Origin: an uncultured Campylobacter sp.
Lineage (GTDB): Bacteria > Campylobacterota > Campylobacteria > Campylobacterales > Campylobacteraceae
Direction of reading: 5' to 3'
Length of the DNA stretch: 6,877 nucleotides
Assembly (NCBI RefSeq): GCF_937997465.1
Contig: NZ_CALKTQ010000023.1
Coordinates: forward strand, 1-6,877
Under the pieces are notes generated by a model that saw nothing but the letters and a program-made list of their open reading frames with translations, did not search any database and was not told the origin of the DNA. Made by a program: the position numbers and the translations under genes. The first letter of the stretch is position 1, and every line of letters starts with the position of its first letter. Positions 1-5,304 of this stretch are shown here, in pieces.

Positions 1-200
1 GCAGGTTAAATTTGAGCGGATAAATTTGGTATTTTAGATTAATTTTTTATGAAGTATAGTTAAATTTTGAGGAAAAGCGAAGGCAGATTTACATTAAATT
101 CTAATCAAGTTTTTTATCTGTCATTTTTTAAATTAGTTTTGGATGCTAAACCTTTTTAGATATATCACCTCAGCCCATCCCCATTCCAACATCATTTCTT

Positions 201-1196
201 CTAAATTATATCCTCTTTGATCTCAGGAGCTTTATCTTCAATAAACTCCTTTATGATCGGAATTTTGTTTGCTATGCTCTTAAAGAAATTTACGATTTTA
301 TCTTTAAAGGCTTTAAGCAGAGCATTCTCCTCTTTTAGTCTCTCGTTTTCTTCTTCTAGCTTCTGTTTTTCTTTTTGTATCGTTCTATTGATTTTTGTGG
401 CATTCTTTAGTTTATAGAGCGTTTTTTCTCGTTTTTTATTTAGGATTTCTGCTTTATCGGCTTGCTTTTTATATATGTTTATTTGCGTTTCTAATTTGGC
501 TTTTTCTTCTTCTATATACTTGTTTTGGATTTCGATATTAATCTTTTGACCTTCGATATATTTTAACCTTTTCATTTCTGTCTCATTAGTCTGAGCTTGT
601 TCTAGGATTTTTTCGTCGCTTGATATCTTATTTTCGAGCTCTTTTATGACGATATCCTTTTGTTTTATAGCCTCTTTTAACTCCTTAATTTCGTTTTGTT
701 GCGAGATGACTATCTCTTTATCGCTAAATTTCGCGTTTAATTCTTTTAGTTCTGAATTTTCTTTAAGCAAGAGTTCATTGTTTGCCTCTAGCTCTTTGTT
801 TTGTGCAAAAACTTCACTCTTACTAGCTAATTGTTTTTCTAGCTCGTCTATTTGTTCTTTTAATTTGGGGGTTTGAAGTATCGTAATATTTTCTTCGGCA
901 GCAGCATAGATCACTTCGCTAATGGTTTTTGTGAACTCGCTCATGCCGTCCTTGGATATTTTATAGTACGACTCGCCTATTAGTGGGTTTACCTTCTCAA
1001 AATTTTCATTGACGTACTCTTGAATGCTAGAATCTATTTCATTTTTTAACGCTTTTTCGTTTTCATAAGAGATTTCGGTTTTATGCATTTGTTTTAGATT
1101 CTTGTGAGTAGCCTTGCTACCTCTTACGCCTCTTACAGCGATACCCCTAAACGCATCTGCGCCCATATCTTGCAGTTCCTTGCCGTATTTAGACAT
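201..1196 (-). CDS. C-terminal fragment of MobV-type relaxase with long coiled coil
   Basis: A 331-residue open frame is in frame with 1287-1790. Residues 1-40 match the segment after the metal motif in MobV/Pre proteins (GKELQDMG, then RGVRGSK at 22-28 and HKNLKQ at 31-36). Residues about 111-297 are a lysine/glutamate-rich heptad-like region predicted as coiled coil, and 298-331 form a short amphipathic tail with IPIIKEF. The first available ATG is at 1194-1196; an AGGAG lies 13 bases upstream, longer than ideal, so re-initiation after the amber stop is possible but would be weak. A product starting here lacks the HxDExxxH motif, which sits in the 90 bases between the stop and this ATG. No function is likely beyond DNA binding or multimerisation. 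No convincing terminator follows the stop codon within 1-200. Confidence 0.55.
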   Translation of the reverse strand: MSKYGKELQDMGADAFRGIAVRGVRGSKATHKNLKQMHKTEISYENEKALKNEIDSSIQEYVNENFEKVNPLIGESYYKISKDGMSEFTKTISEVIYAAAEENITILQTPKLKEQIDELEKQLASKSEVFAQNKELEANNELLLKENSELKELNAKFSDKEIVISQQNEIKELKEAIKQKDIVIKELENKISSDEKILEQAQTNETEMKRLKYIEGQKINIEIQNKYIEEEKAKLETQINIYKKQADKAEILNKKREKTLYKLKNATKINRTIQKEKQKLEEENERLKEENALLKAFKDKIVNFFKSIANKIPIIKEFIEDKAPEIKEDII

Positions 1197-1286
1197 CTGT
1201 GTTTTATTTCTCCTGATACAAGCGTGATTGGCATAATCGTAGTTTTCAAAAATTATCTGCCAATGTTTGGTCTTTTCGTCGTTGTG

Positions 1287-1790
1287 CTAGCAGGCAGAGA
1301 TGCACTCTACGCCGTATTTATTACAATAACCGTTAATGAAGCCCATAACCCTAGGAAGCATATCTAAACCATTGATAAAAGCGGATTCATCTTTGTTTAG
1401 CCCTTCTTTGGCCTCTTTGGATCTTTGCGTACCGAAAGAGAGAATAATTTCGGTAAAAGGCGTCATCTTCTTTTGCCAAGCTCGCTTTTTTGCTTTTCCA
1501 TTTTTATCGGTTATCTTTTGCTTTTCATAATCGGCTTTAAGTTTAGATAGTTTTTCTTTTATAAGTTTTTCGATGTTATCGTGCGTCATTTGGGTTTGAG
1601 ACATATCCACTAGAGCACCAAAAGGGCTTTGAACATAATACTTATTGCTTTTAGAACCTCTTCTTAAATACCGAATTTTCTTGGCTTGTTTGGGCTCTCT
1701 TAAGTTGTGAGCCATCCTACTGATGGCTTCTTGCGGAGTTAAATTCTCCGATAAAACGTTAATTACGATCTCGTAGCCGTTTATTTTCAT
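1287..1790 (-). CDS. N-terminal fragment of MobV-type relaxase
   Basis: A 167-residue open frame ends at the TAG that interrupts the relaxase. It begins MKINGYEIVI and carries motif I of the MobV family (AHNLRE, residues 27-32, with H28 as the likely nucleophile by analogy with MobM of pMV158). A lysine-rich middle region (about 77-108) follows, then the strand FTEIILSFG (112-120), and the KYGVECISAC strand (158-167) that should lead into the metal-binding motif. The product therefore has the candidate nucleophile but not the metal site and would not be expected to nick DNA alone. The start at 1788-1790 is the natural one: it is 15 bases after the upstream stop codon and the frame has no better start nearby, but no Shine-Dalgarno sequence is visible. 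The upstream neighbour is the excisionase-like gene, probably in the same transcript. Confidence 0.6.
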   Translation of the reverse strand: MKINGYEIVINVLSENLTPQEAISRMAHNLREPKQAKKIRYLRRGSKSNKYYVQSPFGALVDMSQTQMTHDNIEKLIKEKLSKLKADYEKQKITDKNGKAKKRAWQKKMTPFTEIILSFGTQRSKEAKEGLNKDESAFINGLDMLPRVMGFINGYCNKYGVECISAC

Positions 1791-1805
1791 ATTTTACAGA
1801 TCGGA

Positions 1806-2024
1806 CTATATAAGCTCAGCGTCTAAAACGCATAGATTTTGATCTCCAGCGGCTATCCATTTTTCTATTTTTTCTCTATCGTATAGAACTTTTCTACCAC
1901 CTAGTTTTATGTATGGTAATATACCTTTAGATCTCCAAATCGATTGGGCATCAGTACCGACACTAAAGAGAGCTTCAAATTCCATGGGCGTTATAAACTT
2001 TTTTTGACAAGGATTTATTTGCAT
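1806..2024 (-). CDS. Excisionase/AlpA-like helix-turn-helix DNA-binding protein
   Basis: This 72-residue protein is of the MerR-like winged-helix type used by excisionases (HTH_17/Xis family). The visible pattern is FITPMEFEALFSVGTDAQSI (10-29), the recognition region WRSKGILPYIKLGGRKVLY (30-48) and DREKIEKWI (49-57). It resembles the family pattern of an alpha-helical start, a turn with KG-LPY-KLGGRKV and a closing DREKIEKW helix. Excisionases bend attachment-site DNA to favour excision; some act as transcription regulators, and that role cannot be excluded. I chose the ATG at 2022-2024 because an AAGGGA (2029-2034, minus strand) stands 4 bases upstream; a longer frame from 2102 has no such site and adds residues not typical of the family. 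The relaxase gene begins 15 bases after its stop, suggesting an operon. Confidence 0.7.
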   Translation of the reverse strand: MQINPCQKKFITPMEFEALFSVGTDAQSIWRSKGILPYIKLGGRKVLYDREKIEKWIAAGDQNLCVLDAELI

Positions 2025-2053
2025 TTTTTCCCTTTTTACAAAATTTTGCATCC

Positions 2054-2082
2054 ATCCTACCATGTAACAAGCCTTGAGTCCA
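2054..2082 (-). promoter_or_regulatory. Candidate promoter for the xis-like/mobV operon
   Basis: On the minus strand TGGACT (2077-2082) is followed after 17 bases by TAGGAT (2054-2059), which is preceded by TGG as in an extended -10. Each hexamer matches its consensus at four of six positions. It lies about 30 bases upstream of the excisionase-like start. The match is weak and other AT-rich hexamers nearby could serve. Confidence 0.3.
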
Positions 2083-2187
2083 GCAAAAAGTCGGTTCACC
2101 AAAAGATAATTTACTGTTTTTGTTTTGTGGTGCCAGAGGGGCGGTCGGATGCTTAGACAAATTTACAAAAAAGTTTAATATCTTTTA

Positions 2188-2196
2188 TGATATAAT
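2188..2196 (+). promoter_or_regulatory. Extended -10 promoter of the toxin-antitoxin operon
   Basis: TGATATAAT is a perfect extended -10 element. Transcription would begin near 2203, giving a leader of only about 12 bases with the AAGGA ribosome site (2204-2208) almost at its 5' end. An imperfect inverted repeat, ATATC (2178-2182) and GATAT (2189-2193), overlaps the -10 and is a possible operator for autorepression by the antitoxin; this last point is inference. Confidence 0.65.
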
Positions 2197-2214
2197 CCGT
2201 CCGAAGGATAAAGT

Positions 2215-2538
2215 TTGTGGGAAATTATATTTTTGGACGATCGAGTAGCTGAAGATTTTAAAGCCCTACCTCCTAAAATTTCCGCTAACATGACACATAT
2301 ATTTAAGCTCTTGCGTCTTTACGGCAACCAAGTCGGTGAGCCGCAAACTAAAAGCTTAGGCGACGGGCTTTTTGAGATAAGGGCTAAGGGTGCAGAAGGT
2401 ATAGGCAGAGGTATATTTTGGTATATGGCTGGTAGGCGCGTTTATATATTGCACGTGTTTGTAAAGAAAAGCGATAAAATACCTCAGAAAGAACTGGATA
2501 TCGCCAGAAATAGATTGAAGGAGTTAAAAAATGCCTGA
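2215..2538 (+). CDS. Type II toxin, RelE/HigB-like (phage Gp49 / DUF891 family)
   Basis: This 107-residue protein has the Gp49-like layout: an N-terminal helix-rich part (DFKALPPKISANMTHIFKLL, about 14-33), the strand LFEIRAKG (52-59), then RGIFWYMAGRRVYILHVFVKKS (65-86) and the closing KIPQKELDIARNRLKEL helix (88-104). Members act as ribosome-dependent mRNA interferases held inactive by the partner antitoxin. R56, R65, H80 and K84/K85 are conserved-type positions; which of them are catalytic cannot be told from sequence alone. Translation very likely starts at TTG 2215-2217, because AAGGA (2204-2208) sits 6 bases upstream and the conserved WEIIFL strand begins directly after. The last 8 bases overlap the antitoxin gene, giving toxin-first order as in higBA. 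In a mobile element such a pair typically serves to stabilise the island. Confidence 0.85.
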   Translation: MWEIIFLDDRVAEDFKALPPKISANMTHIFKLLRLYGNQVGEPQTKSLGDGLFEIRAKGAEGIGRGIFWYMAGRRVYILHVFVKKSDKIPQKELDIARNRLKELKNA

Positions 2539-2812
2539 AGTAAAATTTGACGACGTATTTAATGAAATGATGAAAAACGATGAATTTAGAGCCGAATACG
2601 AAGCCCTGATGCCCGAATACGAACTAAAAAGCGAGTTGATAAAAGCTAGAATAAAAAGCGGACTGACGCAGTCGCAGCTAGCGGAGAGGATGGGTATGAA
2701 ACAGTCCAATCTAGCTAGACTAGAAAGCGCAAGCGGAGATTTTAAATTTCAGACGATAATCAAATACGCAAAAGCATTGGGATTAAAGCGGCTAAATATC
2801 GCACTAAACTAA
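2531..2812 (+). CDS. Type II antitoxin, XRE-family helix-turn-helix (HigA-like)
   Basis: This 93-residue partner of the upstream toxin has an acidic N-terminal segment (1-32, rich in E and D, including EYEALMPEYE) followed by a classical Cro/C1-type helix-turn-helix. LTQSQLAERMGM (45-56) forms the first two helices and KQSNLARLES (57-66) the recognition helix, with a FQTIIKYAKALGLK support helix at 73-86. Such antitoxins neutralise the toxin by direct binding and repress their own operon through the HTH domain. The ATG at 2531 overlaps the toxin stop codon region by 8 bases, so translation is coupled. AAGGAG (2518-2523) lies 7 bases upstream, inside the toxin gene. The gene ends at TAA 2810-2812, next to the integrase terminator that lies on the other strand. 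Confidence 0.88.
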   Translation: MPEVKFDDVFNEMMKNDEFRAEYEALMPEYELKSELIKARIKSGLTQSQLAERMGMKQSNLARLESASGDFKFQTIIKYAKALGLKRLNIALN

Positions 2813-2813
2813 C

Positions 2814-2843
2814 AAAAAAAGGCGAGGTCAAAATTTGCCTCGC
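2814..2843 (-). terminator. Intrinsic terminator after the integrase gene
   Basis: On the minus strand a hairpin with arms GCGAGG/CCTCGC (2838-2843 and 2822-2827) and a 10-base loop, one C and then seven T (2814-2820) follow the integrase stop by about 50 bases. The T run lies on the minus-strand side only, so it serves the integrase. Plus-strand transcripts from the toxin-antitoxin pair would pass through the hairpin without a U tract. Confidence 0.7.
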
Positions 2844-2896
2844 GCAAACACATCTTATAAACCAAGAAGTGGGCGATACTGGCTTTAACTTGAAGA

Positions 2897-4015
2897 CTAT
2901 TTCTGCCCTAATCTTTTAGTGGCTACTAAATTTTCTATCACTTGCGAGCTTTTCTGGGTCGCTTTGTAAGTATCGACGCCTAGATAGTGTTGTAGGGTCG
3001 CCAGTTCTTCGTGCAATAAAGTGCCCGACATCGTATGGATATCCGCGCTAGCTTCCGCAAGAGCGCCTACTACTATATCTCGCGCCATATGCAGGTGAAA
3101 ATTTTCAACACCCGAAAGTTCTCTGATTTTTTTAACTCGTCTGTCTAGATTAACTATCGTCTCGCCGCTTACGGGGCTAGCAAATACCAGCTCAGCTATT
3201 CTCGGTATCTCTTGTAGCTTGGACGCTATAAAATTTGGGATGACTACGATATAGTCGTTAGAGTTTTTTGTCCTCTCTAAAAGCATAGTGTTGTTGCTGA
3301 AATTTATGTTTTTCCATTTTAGGTTTAAAATTTTGGACTTTCGCCTGCCCGTAAAAATCAGGACAAAAAGCGTCCAGTAAAAAACGTCGTCGGCGTAAAG
3401 TTCATTAATGGCGGAAAACAAATTTCTAAGTTTATCCGAACAGTTGATGACTTTTGATTTTTTCTCAATCTTGTCTAGCTTTAAACCAAACGTCGGTTCA
3501 AAAGCTAGAGCCCTATGAATAAGCGCATACTTAAACATAGGGCGCAAAATTTCCTTTATCGTTTTATTGTATGTTTTTGGCGATAACCCTTTGCTTCGCA
3601 TAGAATTATAAAAAATTTGAATATGATCAAGCGTTACCTTTTCTATTGCTAGCGAGCCTAGCGGGTTGTTTTTGATATGATTGTTAAACATCGCCGCTAG
3701 CCCTGTCGTAGCTTTGGTTTTGGCTCTAGTTTCCATATATAAATCCCAAAGCTGCTTAACTTTAATATTTGGCTGGATCCTAGAAACGGCAGATACCGCC
3801 ATATCTTTGCTTTTTACCCATTCGGCAAAAACCGCCATAGCTTCTTGTAAATATTCTCGCCCGGTCCATTTTTCTCTTACGGCTATTTCAATTACTTTGG
3901 TAGCTCGCTTTCCGTCACTACTTCTTTTTCTGAATAAAAATTTATTCGTATGATTTTTACTCACGTATATATTTGGAACTTTCGTCTTTTTGTATTCGCT
4001 TAGACTGATTGACAT
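2897..4015 (-). CDS. Tyrosine recombinase / phage-type integrase
   Basis: This 372-residue site-specific recombinase is likely responsible for insertion and excision of the island. An N-terminal arm-binding-like part (1-75) is followed by a core-binding SAM-like domain (about 84-180) and the catalytic domain (about 190-365). The active-site set is complete: R225 (in TGRR), K250 (ERTK), H309-x-x-R312 (HMAR), H335 (TLLH) and the nucleophile Y344 (LQHYLG), with the usual nine-residue step from H335 to Y344. I chose the ATG at 4013-4015 because AAAAAGGA lies 5 bases upstream and the protein begins MSISLSEYKKTK like its family. The frame stays open upstream to 4084, but that stretch encodes only a repetitive GLPSGLP-type leader derived from tandem DNA repeats. 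The length is normal for the family, so the gene looks intact. Confidence 0.92.
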   Translation of the reverse strand: MSISLSEYKKTKVPNIYVSKNHTNKFLFRKRSSDGKRATKVIEIAVREKWTGREYLQEAMAVFAEWVKSKDMAVSAVSRIQPNIKVKQLWDLYMETRAKTKATTGLAAMFNNHIKNNPLGSLAIEKVTLDHIQIFYNSMRSKGLSPKTYNKTIKEILRPMFKYALIHRALAFEPTFGLKLDKIEKKSKVINCSDKLRNLFSAINELYADDVFYWTLFVLIFTGRRKSKILNLKWKNINFSNNTMLLERTKNSNDYIVVIPNFIASKLQEIPRIAELVFASPVSGETIVNLDRRVKKIRELSGVENFHLHMARDIVVGALAEASADIHTMSGTLLHEELATLQHYLGVDTYKATQKSSQVIENLVATKRLGQK

Positions 4016-4047
4016 TTGAGTCCTTTTTAAAATTCTTTGCACCGCTT

Positions 4048-4069
4048 TGGGTAACCCGCTGGGTAACCC
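4048..4069. repeat. Tandem TGGGTAACCC repeat upstream of the integrase
   Basis: Two identical 10-base copies, TGGGTAACCC at 4048-4057 and 4060-4069, are separated by GC (12-base period). Each is nearly palindromic (GGGT-A-ACCC), and an A after the second copy completes its symmetry. They lie 33-54 bases before the integrase ATG, within its likely leader. They stand out as GC-rich in an AT-rich surround. They could be recombinase or excisionase binding sites, or an operator that controls the integrase; none of these can be decided from sequence. Confidence 0.8.
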
Positions 4070-4191
4070 ATCTCCACAATACAATCTGTTTTATCATATG
4101 TTGATTTGATCTACTTTTAAATTTTTAGTACTAAATTTGGATAAATTTTACAGTATGCTACCTACTTTAGATAAAATCTGACATAGATTAA

Positions 4192-4197
4192 TATAAT
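4192..4197 (+). promoter_or_regulatory. Candidate -10 box for the DUF364 gene
   Basis: A perfect TATAAT lies 65 bases before the GTG start in an AT-rich stretch. No good -35 is seen, which is usual in Campylobacter. A second weaker candidate, TAAAAT preceded by TG at 4212-4219, is closer to the gene. Confidence 0.45.
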
Positions 4198-4262
4198 TTA
4201 AAATATTTTGCTGTAAAATTTTCATAAAATTTAACTACTTGCATAGCCGAAAGGAGATTGCC

Positions 4263-5117
4263 GTGGGTCAAATTTTAAACGACACCTTAAGCCAAATTTA
4301 TGAAAATTTAGGCGACGAAATAAAAAATTTAAACGTGCAGCGCGTTGTGGTCGGGCTGTTTTTTACGGGCGTAAAGCTAAGTAACGGCGTTTGCGGCGTG
4401 AGCTACACTCCGCTAAAATCATTTCCGCAGGCCGTTTGCTGTCCGTCGCAAGCCGCGATAATGCCAAAATCCGGTAACATCTGCGGTAAAAACGTAAAAA
4501 CTCTTTTAAAAGACATAACTAGCGATAGCCCTATCAAAAAAACCATCGCCGTAGCCGCCCTAAACGCGCTTTCGCAGACGTGTTATGAGCGCTCTGGTAG
4601 TCCGTATGCGACCAAATTTAAGGCCGATCCTTTTGACGAGTTAGCTATCAAGGGCAGCTCGTTTAGCGTGATTGTGGGTGCACTGGTGCCTTACATCAAA
4701 TTTATGATAAAAAACGGCCTGGATTTTCGCATTTTGGAGCTTGATAAGAGCGCTCTAAAAGGCGATGAGCTAAAGTATTTTATCCCGCAAGAATGCGCCG
4801 CGGACGCGGTCAGAGCGGCCGATAATCTCATAATAACCGGCGTCACGCTATTAAACGACATGCTGGAGGAGATCTTGAGCTTAAAAAAGAGCGGGGCCGA
4901 AGTCATCGTCGTCGGACCGACGGTTTCGATGTCGCCTAAAGCGCTTTTTGATAGGGGCGTGAGTCGTGTGGGCGGCGTCTACACTACGCATGCGGACGAG
5001 CTTTTGGATGTGATCGCGCAGGCTGGTTCGGGGTATCATTTTTTCGGCAAATTTGGGGAGAGATTCGTAATGAGTCGCGAGAGTTCGACTTCTAAATTTA
5101 ACGATCAAAATGCATAA
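4263..5117 (+). CDS. DUF4213/DUF364 protein (putative heavy-metal chelation family)
   Basis: This 284-residue cytoplasmic protein has no signal peptide. The N-terminal DUF4213-like part holds RVVVGLFFTGVKLSNGVCGVSYTP (27-50), a typical opening of the family. The C-terminal DUF364 Rossmann-like part holds DNLIITGVTLLNDMLEEIL (187-205), VIVVGPTVSMSPKALFDRGV (214-233) and GGVYTTHADEL (237-247). The family is linked to metal chelation by structure only, and its substrate is unknown. Cysteines at 44, 59, 60, 74, 107 and 178 might serve such a role (inference). I chose GTG 4263-4265 since AAGGAG (4251-4256) lies 6 bases upstream; an earlier TTG at 4239 would place that ribosome site inside the gene. 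The gene sits next to the mobile island and converges with the aldehyde dehydrogenase gene. Its higher GC suggests it belongs to the host chromosome. Confidence 0.85.
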   Translation: MGQILNDTLSQIYENLGDEIKNLNVQRVVVGLFFTGVKLSNGVCGVSYTPLKSFPQAVCCPSQAAIMPKSGNICGKNVKTLLKDITSDSPIKKTIAVAALNALSQTCYERSGSPYATKFKADPFDELAIKGSSFSVIVGALVPYIKFMIKNGLDFRILELDKSALKGDELKYFIPQECAADAVRAADNLIITGVTLLNDMLEEILSLKKSGAEVIVVGPTVSMSPKALFDRGVSRVGGVYTTHADELLDVIAQAGSGYHFFGKFGERFVMSRESSTSKFNDQNA

Positions 5118-5149
5118 AACCAAATTTGACTAAATTTGCAGTCCAGGGA

Positions 5150-5174
5150 GTGATTTTGTTTAATGTAAAATCAC
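5150..5174. repeat. Inverted repeat downstream of the DUF364 gene
   Basis: Perfect 8-base arms, GTGATTTT (5150-5157) and AAAATCAC (5167-5174), flank a 9-base loop, 32 bases after the DUF364 stop codon. No T run follows on either strand, so it is at best a weak terminator or an RNA 3' end stabiliser. The rest of 5118-5256 holds nothing recognisable. Confidence 0.4.
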
Positions 5175-5256
5175 CGGCTTGATATTAAATTTAAAACAAA
5201 AGTAGATAAAAATCAGTTTTAAATTTGTGCGAATTTATAAGAATTTTGTCGAATAT

Positions 5257-5285
5257 AAAAAAGGGCCGAGCAAATCGCCCGACCC
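5257..5285 (-). terminator. Strong intrinsic terminator of the aldehyde dehydrogenase gene
   Basis: On the minus strand a 9-base-pair stem (GGGTCGGGC pairing with GCTCGGCCC, with two G-T wobbles) closes a 5-base loop and is followed directly by six T (5257-5262). It begins about 20 bases past the stop codon. This is the clearest terminator in the window, and it marks the gene as the end of its transcript. Confidence 0.9.
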
Positions 5286-5304
5286 AAATTTGTGCTAGCA
5301 AATT

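Larger units (their letters stand above)
201..1790 (-). pseudogene. MobV/Pre-family plasmid mobilization relaxase, interrupted by an in-frame amber stop
   Basis: Two open frames on the minus strand (1287-1790 and 201-1196) are in the same reading frame and are separated only by one TAG codon at 1287-1289 and 30 further sense codons. Read through, they give a 529-residue protein with MobV landmarks in order. Motif I is H28-N-L-R31 (HNxRE type, where MobM of pMV158 has its nucleophilic histidine). Motif III is H169-x-D-E-x-x-x-H176. A basic GxxRGxxGSKxxHK segment follows at about 214-230, and then a coiled coil of nearly 190 residues. MobV proteins nick oriT and lead plasmid or element transfer. 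The stop replaces residue 168, directly before motif III, so no complete relaxase domain is made unless the amber codon is read through. It could also be a sequencing error. The gene starts 15 bases after the excisionase-like gene, without a clear ribosome site, so translational coupling is plausible. Confidence 0.75.
201..4084. mobile_element. Putative integrative mobilizable element (int, toxin-antitoxin, xis-like, mobV)
   Basis: A tyrosine recombinase, an excisionase-like DNA-binding protein, a MobV-type relaxase and a toxin-antitoxin pair lie together in under 4 kb. This is the usual content of a small integrative mobilizable element: the integrase would insert and (with the excisionase) release the DNA, and the relaxase would nick it for transfer by a helper conjugation system. 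No type IV secretion or coupling-protein gene is present, so self-transfer is not expected. The segment is visibly more AT-rich than the genes at 4263-6765, supporting acquisition. Coordinates given are the span of the recognisable genes only; the true ends are unknown. The left end may lie within 1-200 or outside the window, and the right end probably lies in 4085-4200, before the DUF364 gene. The relaxase is broken, so the element may no longer be mobile. Confidence 0.7.

Noticed and set aside
18..43. Short direct matches GGATAAATTT and TAGATTAAT between 18-43 and 4139-4192 as element ends
   Set aside because: Nine to ten bases of AT-rich sequence including a genus-typical word; spacing differs on the two sides, so chance is the best explanation.
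50..60. GAAGTATAGT, reminiscent of the AAGTATAGTG core of pMV158-type MobV origins of transfer
   Set aside because: The expected inverted-repeat partner is absent and the match is only about nine bases in AT-rich DNA; it also lies downstream of the relaxase, not upstream.
133..195. Minus-strand 20-codon frame beginning MMLEWGW just after the relaxase stop codon
   Set aside because: Very short, no clear ribosome site (only GAAGAA), no recognisable motif, and AT-rich surround; no support as a gene.
2086..2137. Imperfect inverted repeat CACCA...TGGTG between the excisionase-like and toxin genes as an oriT or operator
   Set aside because: Only five perfect pairs with a bulged extension and a long loop; nothing else supports a nick site.
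2943..3000. Possible loss of the integrase catalytic tyrosine, when LQH and TYK (H343 and Y350) are read as the last active-site box
   Set aside because: Taking H335 in TLLH as the box histidine puts Y344 in LQHYLG at the normal nine-residue distance, so the active site is complete.
4016..4084. N-terminal extension of the integrase to ATG 4084
   Set aside because: No ribosome site at 4084, the added residues come from the DNA repeat, and a good AAAAAGGA precedes the ATG at 4013-4015.
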